NCBI RefSeq assembly: GCF_023614525.1
Contig: NZ_CP097885.1
Coordinates: forward strand, 1,176,501-1,240,500
Origin: Peptoniphilus genitalis
GTDB taxonomy: Bacteria > Bacillota > Clostridia > Tissierellales > Peptoniphilaceae
Length of the DNA: 64,000 nt
Reading direction: 5' to 3'
This document shows, in pieces, positions 23,661 to 33,300 of this stretch (position 1 is its first letter; the number at the start of each line of letters is the position of its first letter). Made by a program: the position numbers and the translations under genes. The notes under the pieces are model-generated. The model had not been told where the DNA came from, ran no database searches, and worked only from the letters and a program-made list of their open reading frames with translations.

Positions 23661-24962
23661 CTACTTCTTAGTCCTATAGAAGTCCACCACAGAGAAGATT
23701 GTGTTCACTAAGATGATGTAGTGGTGGTAGAAGGAGAAGTAAAGGGACATTACTGGTGCGCCAACCATTTCCAGTGGTGTCCTTCCCGCTATGTTCCAAG
23801 GGATGTAGGATGGAGTCATGACTGCCGAGTTCTCCATATCAAGGGCCAGGTCATATTGGTCCTTATAGTTTTCCCTTGCCATCTCATAAGTAAGCATGAT
23901 TGTAAGAGTTTGGTTGGAAGAAAAAACTGAAATCATTGCAGACATTAGGGACATGACAAGCATCTTAGGTAACTTACTAAACATCCTATTTACAAATTTC
24001 TTCACGCCGACTAAGAGGTCAGTCTCCTTGAAGAAACCAAAGTAACCAGAAGAAGTTCCAACTATTAAGAGCATCTTAAACATGGAGAAAAATCCTCCAC
24101 CGTTAATCAACTTGCCTGCAGGAGAATCCAAGTGAAAACCAAAAATCAAGGCATGAAAAACTTCTGCCAAAGACCTGCCTTGTAAGACCATGGCAAAGAC
24201 TATAGAGATCACAATGGAAATAAGCATGTTGATCTTTAAATCAATTTTTAAAATTGCAAGGATGATAATAGAAAGAGTTGGAATGATGAGGAGGAAGTTA
24301 AAATTAAAAATCTCCCTAATCATCTCGATGCTTTCCTTGTCCACTCTTGCCTCGATTCCCAAATTAAAAATTTGATAAGTTGCAATAGTTAGTATAAGAG
24401 GAAGGATGCAAGTCCTAAACATATTCTTTAGGTTTACATAGAGGTCTGTCTTGGTAAGAGTTGCCACCAAGAGGGCTGATGTGGACATTGGCGATGACCT
24501 GTCTCCAAAGAAACAGCCAGATAAAATCGCACCACCACAAATCACTGGGTTAAAATTCATGGCGTTGGAAATTGACATGGAGATAATCCCCGCTGTAGAT
24601 GCAGTCCCAAAGCTTGTCCCAGTTAAGAAGGAGATGGCTGAGTTAAAGATAAAGACTCCCACATAGAAGAACTTAGGCGAGATGAAAGAAGTCCCATGAT
24701 AAATTATGTAGGCAATGGTACCTGAAAGTCGCCAAATTCCTGTTATCATTCCAATGAGGGAAAAGACAAGAAGGATGGTCTTGGTGTCCCTTATACCTGT
24801 GAAGGCCATGGACCAAATTTCTCTTGGGCTAAACTTTCTCATGTAAGCATAAAGAGACAAGAGAATTAAATTCAAAAAGAGGGCAAAGACAATTGATATG
24901 TCAAAAATTATTGCCACAAAAAGATTTATCATAAATAAAAATAAAATTAAAATTTCTAGCAT
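23661..24962 (-). CDS. NhaC-family Na+/H+ antiporter
   Basis: A 433-residue transporter with about 11 helices. Hallmarks of the NhaC family are LTGTSFGTASTAGIISMSIS and SGCFFGDRSSPMSTSALLVA in the first half and a conserved SSNQTLTIMLTYEM plus the DMENSAVMTPSYIPWNI stretch in the second. Members exchange Na+ for H+, sometimes with an organic anion such as malate/lactate. The start at 24962 has GGAGTG upstream. It is monocistronic and lies between two transport operons read in the other direction. Confidence 0.88.
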   Translation of the reverse strand: MLEILILFLFMINLFVAIIFDISIVFALFLNLILLSLYAYMRKFSPREIWSMAFTGIRDTKTILLVFSLIGMITGIWRLSGTIAYIIYHGTSFISPKFFYVGVFIFNSAISFLTGTSFGTASTAGIISMSISNAMNFNPVICGGAILSGCFFGDRSSPMSTSALLVATLTKTDLYVNLKNMFRTCILPLILTIATYQIFNLGIEARVDKESIEMIREIFNFNFLLIIPTLSIIILAILKIDLKINMLISIVISIVFAMVLQGRSLAEVFHALIFGFHLDSPAGKLINGGGFFSMFKMLLIVGTSSGYFGFFKETDLLVGVKKFVNRMFSKLPKMLVMSLMSAMISVFSSNQTLTIMLTYEMARENYKDQYDLALDMENSAVMTPSYIPWNIAGRTPLEMVGAPVMSLYFSFYHHYIILVNTIFSVVDFYRTKK

Positions 24963-25085
24963 CTTTCACTCCGCCCTTTCTTAACTCTAGCTTTACTCCC
25001 TTTATTTTATAATTAAGCTAAGCCTTCTTTCAAGGAAATTTAGACAAATCTTAATAAATTTGAAAGATTTTGCAGTTCTTTACTA

Positions 25086-25121
25086 TTGTAATTCTAGAAA
25101 AGCTTACTATATAATTAAGCT
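25086..25121 (+). promoter_or_regulatory. promoter of MacAB-like operon with overlapping palindrome
   Basis: TTGTAA (25086-25091), 18-bp spacer, TATAAT (25110-25115). An inverted repeat AGCTTA (25101-25106) / TAAGCT (25116-25121) encloses the -10, as an operator would. Confidence 0.6.
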
Positions 25122-25132
25122 TGGAGGTAGAG

Positions 25133-27253
25133 ATGAAAAAATTTTACACAAAAGCAAAAAATACCATACTTAAAAATAGAAGAAATAAAATCTTAGCAGG
25201 AGGAGGACTTGCCCTCGTCCTTGCTCTTGCCATTGTGCCAAAAATTGCTGGACTTGGTGGAGGAAAGGCAGAAACAATTTCTGAAAACCAAGTTGTCACA
25301 TTGAAGAAGGGGAGCCTCACAAACTCCGTCAGCGAAAAGGGAAAGGTAGTTCCATCAAACTCAGTAGAAGTATTCTCTGAAAAGGCCCTGCCAGTCACTG
25401 AAATAAATGTAAAAGTTGGCGACAAGGTGAAAAAAGGCGACATAATTGCCAAGCTTGACTCATCAAGTATAGAGCAACAGTTGAAGTCAAGGAAGGCACA
25501 AAAGGCAGCCACAGACAAAAACCTTTCGGCACAAATTTCTGCTGCCAAGAAGAGACTTTCTGAAGCCCTATCAGGTCAAAAGACTGGCAAAAACTCTGCC
25601 CTTGTTGCTGCAGAGACATCCCTAACCCAAGCCATGGACCAATACCTTGCTGCAGAGAAGTCCTACAATGACTTCAAGAGGAGCATCGACGAGAGATACA
25701 ACCAAGGTCTTGTGGCAGAAAAGGGGTCAAGGGAAAGTCTTGCCTACCAAGAAGAAGCAACTGACCTAAGATACAAGCAATTGCTAGATGACATAAACAA
25801 GAATAGGGACAAGATTTCTGAAAATAAGTCCCTTGCATCTGGTGCATCTAGGTCCAAGGACTATCTCCAAGCAGACTTAGACAATGCCAAGAGGAGACTT
25901 ACTGAGATTGGAATTGAAATCTCTGAAAAGCAGGCAGAAATGACTGAAAAACAAGGGCAACTTGTTGGCGGTGAAAAGCAAAATATCCAAAGCCTGCCTA
26001 AAAATAATAATTCAAATTCAGAAAAAAAGAGCATAAACGCAGGCACACTTGAAAGTAAAATTGTAGAAAGCACTACAGTGGGAGAAAACCCAGATACTAA
26101 AAAGATCCAAAATGAAATAGAAAACCTAAAAAATAAAATCAAGAGCCTAACAAGAGAACAGGCAGAAACAGAAATCCTAATTGGAAAAATTTCTGAAGAC
26201 CTAGCCACTGCCAAGGCTGATGAACAAAAATACCAAGCCGAAGCTGAAGCCCTAGAAAAAGAAGTGGAAGGCCAAGCAAAACAAGTTGAATCCACAGGCC
26301 TTGAAGTGAAAAAGGCAAAGGAAGACCTCTACGCTGATGCCGACAAGGCATTAAAGGCGAGAAAGTCTCGTGATGACGAATTAAAAACTTTGGCACAAAA
26401 TCTTGAAACAGCAAAGAACAACTACGAAAGTGCCAAGAAAAATCTTGAGTCAACAAAAATCCAAGTTGCCAACGAAATCTCTGGTCTAAGGGACAACCTA
26501 AAGACAAGTCAGGCAGGAGCCAACAATCTTGACAATGTAGAAATCGAAAACCTATCAGAAGAACTTGAAAAAGTAATGATAAAGGCACCAGCAGACGGAA
26601 CTGTAACAGAAGTCCCAGCCAAGGAAGGCCAAGTACCAACAGGCTACCTTGCCAAGATCGAAACCATTGACAAGCTTAGGATAGAATCCCAAATAAAGGA
26701 ATACGACAAGAACTCCATCAGCGTGGGAACACAAGTGGAAATCACATCAGACTCCCTTATGGGAGAGGTATACAAGGGCAAGGTCATCTCCATTGACCCA
26801 GCTCCAATGCCAGTATCTGAAGACAACAAGTCTGGCGAAGTATTATACAAGACTGTAATAGAAATAGATGAAGGCCAAGAAGAAAAATTTGCCCCAGGCA
26901 TGACCCTTAGGATTAAATACATCATTAGCCAGGAAGAAAACACCTTCAAAGTGCCAAGTGATGCCATCTTCGAAAGAGACAATAAGTCCTATGTCCTTGC
27001 ATTAAAAGACCTAGGCAAAGACAAGTACCAAATTGAAAAAGTTGAAGTGACAAGGGGGCTAGAAAATGATGCAGAAACTGCCATCAAGTCCAAAGACCTC
27101 AAGGAAGGCGACAAGATCCTTGCCACATCAGGAGGCTATGGAGAGGGCAGCCAAGTTAAACTTATGAGGGATCCAAACTCCAAAGAAAGTGATGGAGATG
27201 AAAAAAGTGTAGATGCCAGCACCGCAGAAGCCGGAGGAGTTATCATAAAATGA
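25133..27253 (+). CDS. MacA/HlyD-family efflux adaptor with extended coiled coil
   Basis: A membrane-anchored adaptor of about 706 residues, longer than typical MacA-like proteins (around 400). Residues 15-40 form the membrane helix. The biotinyl-lipoyl half is GDKVKKGDIIAKLD (near residue 100) and its partner is VMIKAPADGTVTEVPAKEGQ (near 485). Between them lie nearly 380 residues of Ala/Lys/Glu/Gln-rich coiled coil, with a Ser/Asn-rich break near residues 285-325. A beta-barrel and the membrane-proximal domain follow (IESQIKEYDKNSISVGTQVE). It should link the MacB-like exporter to the outside layers of the wall. ATG at 25133 has GGAGGT upstream; 25121 does not. It overlaps the ATPase gene by 4 bp. 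Confidence 0.88.
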   Translation: MKKFYTKAKNTILKNRRNKILAGGGLALVLALAIVPKIAGLGGGKAETISENQVVTLKKGSLTNSVSEKGKVVPSNSVEVFSEKALPVTEINVKVGDKVKKGDIIAKLDSSSIEQQLKSRKAQKAATDKNLSAQISAAKKRLSEALSGQKTGKNSALVAAETSLTQAMDQYLAAEKSYNDFKRSIDERYNQGLVAEKGSRESLAYQEEATDLRYKQLLDDINKNRDKISENKSLASGASRSKDYLQADLDNAKRRLTEIGIEISEKQAEMTEKQGQLVGGEKQNIQSLPKNNNSNSEKKSINAGTLESKIVESTTVGENPDTKKIQNEIENLKNKIKSLTREQAETEILIGKISEDLATAKADEQKYQAEAEALEKEVEGQAKQVESTGLEVKKAKEDLYADADKALKARKSRDDELKTLAQNLETAKNNYESAKKNLESTKIQVANEISGLRDNLKTSQAGANNLDNVEIENLSEELEKVMIKAPADGTVTEVPAKEGQVPTGYLAKIETIDKLRIESQIKEYDKNSISVGTQVEITSDSLMGEVYKGKVISIDPAPMPVSEDNKSGEVLYKTVIEIDEGQEEKFAPGMTLRIKYIISQEENTFKVPSDAIFERDNKSYVLALKDLGKDKYQIEKVEVTRGLENDAETAIKSKDLKEGDKILATSGGYGEGSQVKLMRDPNSKESDGDEKSVDASTAEAGGVIIK

Positions 27254-27933
27254 CAGGCAAGCTTATAAAGATGGAGAACATAAAAAAGTCCTTTAACATT
27301 GGAAAAGAAAATGAATTGGAAATCCTCCACGGCATAAATTTTGAAGTAAATGATGGCGACTTTGTATCAGTTGTGGGCCAGTCAGGTTCAGGCAAGTCTA
27401 CCCTAATGAACATCATTGGACTTCTTGACAGGCAGACAACAGGTTACTACGAACTCAATGGAGTTGACATCTCCACCCTAAAGGACAGCGACCTATCAGC
27501 CTACAGGTCCAAAAAAATTGGCTTCGTCTTCCAAAACTTCAACCTCATACCCAGGTCCAATGCCCTAAAAAATGTTGAACTCCCCATGACCTACGCAGGT
27601 CTAGGCAAAAAGGAAAGAGCTGAAAGGGCTGAAAGACTTCTTGAAATAGTAGAGATGAAGGACAGGATGGACCACCTACCCAACGAGCTATCAGGTGGGC
27701 AAAAGCAAAGAGTTGCCATAGCCAGGTCAATGGCAAACAACCCCGACATCATCCTGGCAGACGAGCCAACGGGAGCCTTGGACTCCAAGACTGGGAGGAA
27801 TGTAATGGACCTCTTCCACAAACTCAACAAAGAGGACAAGAGGACCATAATCATCATCACCCACAACATGGAACTCGCCAAGGAAGCAGGCAGGATCTAC
27901 AAGATGACTGATGGACTTTTGGAGGAGATTTAA
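27250..27933 (+). CDS. MacB/LolD-type ABC transporter ATP-binding protein
   Basis: A 227-residue ATPase with Walker A VVGQSGSGKST, LLDRQTTGYYELNGVDIS, Q-loop FVFQNFNLIPR, signature ELSGGQKQRVAIAR and Walker B ILADEPTGALD, the classic DEPTGALD of the MacB/LolD/FtsE group. It powers the FtsX-type permease encoded next. The start overlaps the adaptor stop by 4 bp and the stop overlaps the permease start by 1 bp, so the three are one translational unit. Substrate could be a peptide, drug or lipoprotein. Confidence 0.94.
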   Translation: MTGKLIKMENIKKSFNIGKENELEILHGINFEVNDGDFVSVVGQSGSGKSTLMNIIGLLDRQTTGYYELNGVDISTLKDSDLSAYRSKKIGFVFQNFNLIPRSNALKNVELPMTYAGLGKKERAERAERLLEIVEMKDRMDHLPNELSGGQKQRVAIARSMANNPDIILADEPTGALDSKTGRNVMDLFHKLNKEDKRTIIIITHNMELAKEAGRIYKMTDGLLEEI

Positions 27934-29186
27934 TGGATATACTAGAAACAATAAAACTCTCCCTAGAGGGACTAAGGTCCAACAAGCTCAGGTCCTTCCT
28001 CACCATGCTGGGAATAATAATTGGTATTGGGTCAGTAATCGGCATCACAACCATAGGCGATGCCCTCACCAAGTCAGTCAACAAGGCCTTTGACTCCATA
28101 GCCAACACAGCAGTCAATATTTATGTAAAGCCAAAAAACGCCGACTACGACGGAGGAGAGCTTACGGACTCCGACTACTTCTCAGAAAATATAATAAATT
28201 ATTTAGAAGCTCAAAAGGGCAGGACCATTGAAGACCTAGTCTACCGTGGAGCCAGCGGCCAAGGTTTTGTCAAGGAAGGGAGAAACAAGGAAGCAGTATC
28301 CATAGTTTCCACATCAGAGGGCGAAAAAAATATTTTCAAACTCAAGATGGTTGCCGGCAGGTTTTTAAATGATGAAGACGTGGCAAGGGGCAAGTATGTT
28401 GCAGTAATTTCAGACAAGGTCCTTGAAAAAATTTACAAGGTCCCAGCGCCAGAAGCCCTAGGTCAAGAAGTGAAAATTGACGTCAATGGTAAACTTCTAG
28501 TTGCCACGATAATTGGTGTCTATGAGTACGAAGAGATGAAGGTCATGGGTCAATCCCTCAACGGAGCTAGCTCATCCCTTTACATCCCAAGGACAACGGG
28601 GGATAGAGAACTTTTGACAGAACCGAGGACATCTTACTACGACATCTCTATGACTTTAAAAAACCCTGACACCATAGAAGAAGATTCCAAGGCTCTAGTT
28701 GATGAGTTAAATGCAAAATTCTACAAGGACAACTCACGAGCAGAAGTCGCCTATTATTCAGCCAAGAGCCAAATATCACAAATGAACTCCGCCATGGGGT
28801 CCATCCAAGTTGCCATAGGAGCCATTGCAGCCATCTCCCTTTTAGTAGGTGGGATTGGGGTAATGAATATCCTCCTTGTGTCAGTAACAGAGAGGACCAG
28901 AGAAATTGGAATCAGAAAGGCCCTGGGAGCAACAAGGGGCGACATAAGAAAGCAATTTATCATAGAGTCCGTCATCATTTGCATCATCGGAGGATTCTTC
29001 GGCATCATCCTGGGAACTATAATAGGATTAATTGGGTCCAAACTTTTGGAATTCCAAACACTTCCATCCCTGGGATCAATAACAGTTGCAGTGGGCTTCT
29101 CTATGTTGATAGGAGTCTTCTTCGGCTACTACCCAGCCAACAAGGCAGCCAAGCTAGACCCAATCGAAGCCTTGAGGTATGAATAA
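27933..29186 (+). CDS. MacB-type (FtsX-like) ABC transporter permease
   Basis: A 417-residue permease with the MacB arrangement: helix 1 near residues 20-42 (KLRSFLTMLGIIIGIGSVIG), a large extracellular MacB_PCD domain of about 220 residues, then three helices with the conserved ISLLVGGIGVMNILLVSVTE and REIGIRKALGA. The C-terminus FGYYPANKAAKLDPIEALRYE is canonical. Such systems use mechanotransmission to expel compounds already outside the membrane. It is the last gene before a strong terminator. Confidence 0.94.
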   Translation: MDILETIKLSLEGLRSNKLRSFLTMLGIIIGIGSVIGITTIGDALTKSVNKAFDSIANTAVNIYVKPKNADYDGGELTDSDYFSENIINYLEAQKGRTIEDLVYRGASGQGFVKEGRNKEAVSIVSTSEGEKNIFKLKMVAGRFLNDEDVARGKYVAVISDKVLEKIYKVPAPEALGQEVKIDVNGKLLVATIIGVYEYEEMKVMGQSLNGASSSLYIPRTTGDRELLTEPRTSYYDISMTLKNPDTIEEDSKALVDELNAKFYKDNSRAEVAYYSAKSQISQMNSAMGSIQVAIGAIAAISLLVGGIGVMNILLVSVTERTREIGIRKALGATRGDIRKQFIIESVIICIIGGFFGIILGTIIGLIGSKLLEFQTLPSLGSITVAVGFSMLIGVFFGYYPANKAAKLDPIEALRYE

Positions 29187-29238
29187 GATGTAAGATGTTG
29201 GAAAGTTATAAAAAATTAAATAGACTATATAATAGAAG

Positions 29239-29268
29239 AAAAGCACTGTCGAGAGGCAGTGCTTTTTG
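29239..29268 (+). terminator. terminator of MacAB-like operon
   Basis: AAGCACTG (29241-29248) / CAGTGCTT (29257-29264), then T5. Confidence 0.9.
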
Positions 29269-29275
29269 CTTGTTT

Positions 29276-29420
29276 ATCTACCTGCAACCATCTTCCAAAA
29301 AGAAGGAGTAAAGCGAACTTCGGTTTGGAGCAGATGTCTGCCCTTGTTGGTAGATCAGATGCTTGCTCTTGCTATAATCCAAATTTCTTAGCGAATAATT
29401 GCTAAGTCAGTCTTGACTGA
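29276..29420. other. cluster of short hairpins in intergenic DNA
   Basis: Outer arms ATCTACC (29276-29282) and GGTAGAT (29349-29355) enclose CTTC/GAAG, a CGAAC-TTCG-GTTTG stem with a cUUCGg tetraloop (29314-29327), and GCAGA/TCTGC (29330-29341). Further on come CTTAGC/GCTAAG (29387-29406) and TCAGTC/GACTGA (29407-29420). No frame is present. It may be a transcribed RNA or a decayed mobile element. Confidence 0.5.
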
Positions 29421-30217
29421 ATTGTAAAAAAGAGTGAAGTTGTGAATTCTTACGAAGTTAAAAAGTCTTATGGCTCTGTAAAGACTTAGGATTCGATAAA
29501 AATTTGTAACTTCGTAAAAGGCTATAAGCTTGAAGAAAAATATAAAGTCCTAAAGTTATATGAATTAAGACTTGCTTGTGACTTCATAATAAATTAAAAA
29601 GTCCTGATCAAAGACCGACCAAGAAAAACTTATATAATAGATAGAATTTGAAAATGGGTTTTTAATTTGTACTTAATTTACAAAGGAGCAAGGAAAAGGA
29701 TTGGTAAAAAATTAAGATCAAAAGAAGTAGGACTTAAAAAAATTAAAATAAGAATACAAATGTTACAGGACATGTAATTTAAAAATATTACTGCCATAGA
29801 AATAAATAGAAAATTAAAATAGATGAATTTATATAAAAAAAATTTTTGTATATTACTAGGAAAAAAGATAAGCAAGAAAATAGAAAGAAATTATAAAAAT
29901 AAAAAAGAAGCCCCATAGATATAGGCTAAGAAATTATAAAATCCACTAGATAGAGGAAAAAAATCGAAAAAATTTAAAATTTTACCCATGGTTAAAATTG
30001 TATAAAATAAATACAATAATTCATAACAAGATGGCACATATATTAATATTTAAATATATTTAAAATACAGGGAAAGGCTATAAATAGAGGCTATTACAAA
30101 TTTATTGCAAGTTATTCATAGTGTTTATACTATTGAAGTGAGGGGGAGTATTAGTGTAAAAGCTCAACAAATGACAGAAATAAGCCTTTGTAAGAAAAGT
30201 TTTTTTATGAAATTCTA
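29421..30217. other. AT-rich spacer upstream of giant adhesin gene
   Basis: About 800 bp without a convincing frame (a 65-codon minus-strand frame at 29678-29875 is low-complexity). Contains degenerate AAGTC/ATAAG phrases like those near 19.6 kb and A/T tracts near 30030-30065 that may bend DNA. Confidence 0.5.
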
Positions 30218-30246
30218 TTGATATGTAATAAGCCTTGTATTACAAT
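30218..30246 (+). promoter_or_regulatory. promoter of pilus locus
   Basis: TTGATA (30218-30223), 17-bp spacer, TACAAT (30241-30246), about 70 bp upstream of the adhesin start. Confidence 0.65.
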
Positions 30247-30319
30247 ATATATATTATTACTAGAGAATTACATTTTTCCTAGTATAGACTTAAAATGATT
30301 GGAGAATAGGAGAAAGAAA

Positions 30320-33300
30320 ATGGACAATATTTTTAAAAGATTTACATGCCTCTTACTGGCATTCTTAATGGTTATGGAGGTCTTTAGCCCAGTAGCAGCT
30401 TTAGCGGCAAGCTTAATAGATGAACCTGAAAGCCAGAATTCAACTAGAATAGAGGAAAACATTTCTGGAGAACTATTTAACAAACCAGCCGCAAAAGCAG
30501 AAAAGACCGATAATAGGAATAAAGAAGAAGTACATAAAAAAACTTCTAACAAAGCTAAGGATACGGGCAAGGCTCCTGACTTAATACCGGCTAAGAAAAC
30601 AAAGAATGACCACGAATCAATGAATCCGGCTAAGCAAGCTAAAAATGATTATGAAATTTTAGTTCCTGCTAAAGAAAAAGCTAAGCCAGAAGCAAAAGCT
30701 GCAGAAGAAGCTAAGGCTAAAGAAGAACAAGCTGCAAAAGAAAAGGCAGAACTTGATAAGATAGAAAAAGAAAAGCAAGAAGCCCTAAGAATCGAAGCAG
30801 AAAGACAAGCACAAGCAGCAAGAGCAAACGATGCAGAAGCCGCAGCAGCCGAAGCCGAATACAGAGATGCTCATCAAAAGAGGCTAGAGCTTGAACAACT
30901 ACTAGAAGAAAAATTAAAAGAAAAAGGTCTAAGAGACCAAAAGAAACAATCAGAAAAAAGTCTAAACGCGGAAGAATCAAATAAATTAAAAAATACAAAT
31001 AAAGAAGAAATCACAGAAGAGGAAGAAGAAGGATTCCTAGACAAGGTAAAGAACTTCTTCACAGGCGATGCCGACATCGCTCGTATGAAGGCAGAGTTCA
31101 GAGCGCAAATCCCAACAGAACAAAATCAAGAAGAAATTGATGCTGGACTTATTATGGTTCAACCTTTTGACAAGCAAGAGGAAGAAGCACCAAAGAGAGC
31201 ATCCTTCAGGTCTGCCTTTAGATCAATGGCATTCTGGATAGATAATTCAGAAGAAGATGAAAACTCAGGATTAGAAATATCTGATGAAGAGCTTCCAGGT
31301 GCAGTTGGAGCAGGTAGAGAGTTAACAGATCAAGAAAAGACAAACTTGGCAAATAAAAAGTTCACTGTCATGACAAGATTTGAGACATCAAATGTACTTG
31401 GACCAATTCAACCAGGTCAATTCTTTAATATTCACCTAGATAAGAAGCTTACAGTTAAAGATCCATCTAGCCTAGAACCAGTTAGATATAATGGTGAAAT
31501 TATAGCAAGCCCAACTTATAATGCAAAAGATAATATTATTGAATATAAGATAGTAAAAGAAATACCAAACAATATAAAAGTTCCACTAAATATTCCTGTG
31601 GATTACAATACATCTAACATTACATTGGATAATAATGGCGAATTTGTTGTAACTAACAGAGTATCAGGACTTGGAGTAAAAGCACCAAAAGACCTAATAC
31701 CACAAAAGGTTGACAAAAATGGTAATCTTGCAGGATCAATTATTGAGCCAGGCAGGGGAGATGTACCAGAACTTATAGAGGCAGATGACAAATCTTACAA
31801 GGTAGATATGGATGCTTACGGAACTCCAGATGTAGTAGATGGAGTCCTAAAAGGATTTAACTGGACAGCCCAAGTTATGTCAACTAGAAATCTAAATGGA
31901 ATAGACTTTAGTGTTAACTTTACAACAGTAAAGGGATCTGGACTTGGTAAAATAGAAAAACTCGCAATAGATGGTATTTCTATAAACCCAGAAAGCAATA
32001 ATTTAACTGGCAAACTTGGTATAGAAGACTCAGTCCACTATAAACCAGCGCAAAAAGATGGTAATAAATTCACTTATACTTTCTATACACCGGTAACAGA
32101 AAAACAAGAAACCTATATGTTGGATATTAACGCAGTTGCCAATGGAAAGGTAGGAGCTAAGAGAATAGTAGGTACCCAAGGATATCCTAGAGATAAGGTC
32201 GCAGATGCTACACCAAATCGTGTAGGTATGAACAACAGGACTTCTATCCTTGGTGAATTTGCAAAATCAAACCAAGCTAAGTGGACAGTAACAGATCAAG
32301 TCTCAACAGGTGATGATGGAAAACTACCATTAGCTTCAAGACAATTGAGCGGAAATCAAACTCTAAATTCAGGTCAAGTTGCTGTCTATGGAATAGATAA
32401 AGAAACAGGCAAGATGGTTCAAATTGGTACTGTGGAAAATCTTGGCGCAATTCCAACAGAAGGGACAACTCCAAGTCCAGAAAAACCAGTAGGAACAATA
32501 GCAGCCTACGAATATACAACAAACATCACAGAAGATAAAAATCCACTAACACTAGGTGGAGTTGCAATATCTAAGTACGAAGACCTATCCATAGACCAAA
32601 ACTGGGGACTTGATACTGGTGCAAAAATGCCAGCTCAAACTATTAAGGCTGTAGATGCTGGTGGAAATGAACTAGGAAAAGTTGATGTTTCAGCAGCAAA
32701 AAATGATTCATCTACAAGAAGGATAACAATCCCTAATGTAAAAGTATGGACTATCGCTGATGATGGAAAAGCAACCAAGGTTCAACCGAAAGTTGTTCAA
32801 GACCTACCAAAAGAAGATACAATAGATGGAAAGAATTTCCAATATCTTGAAAACTATAATTACTACGAGCCTAGCAGACACGAATATTATGTTCACAACA
32901 GGGCAGTAGCAAAAACTCAAAAGAAATTTGGTAAATTTATTCTTAACAAGACTGACGCTGATGGTAATCCACTAGAAGGTGCAACTTTTAGACTTTTCCC
33001 AGGCCCAGAAGTCCTAACAGATAAAGATGGTAAAGCGACATTCTCTAATGTTGAGCCAGGAACTTATACCCTTATGGAAGTTAAGGCACCAGCAGGCTAC
33101 AAGCCAGCTGATGACACTACAATTGTCGTAGACGATAATGGTGTAGTAAGAGCAGCAGGTGATGATGCCAGTCAAGAAGACGACAAGACAGCAACTAAAT
33201 ACTACGAAGATGATAGATATCCAGCCTTCATGAACGTTAAGTCCTATGCAAAAGGTAAAAAAGACGATACCATGACTACCTATATCTACCTAAAACCAAC

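Noticed and set aside
29678-29875. 65-codon minus-strand hydrophobic frame
   Set aside because: Low-complexity Phe/Ile/Leu sequence in an AT-rich gap without ribosome binding site; not a convincing small membrane protein.
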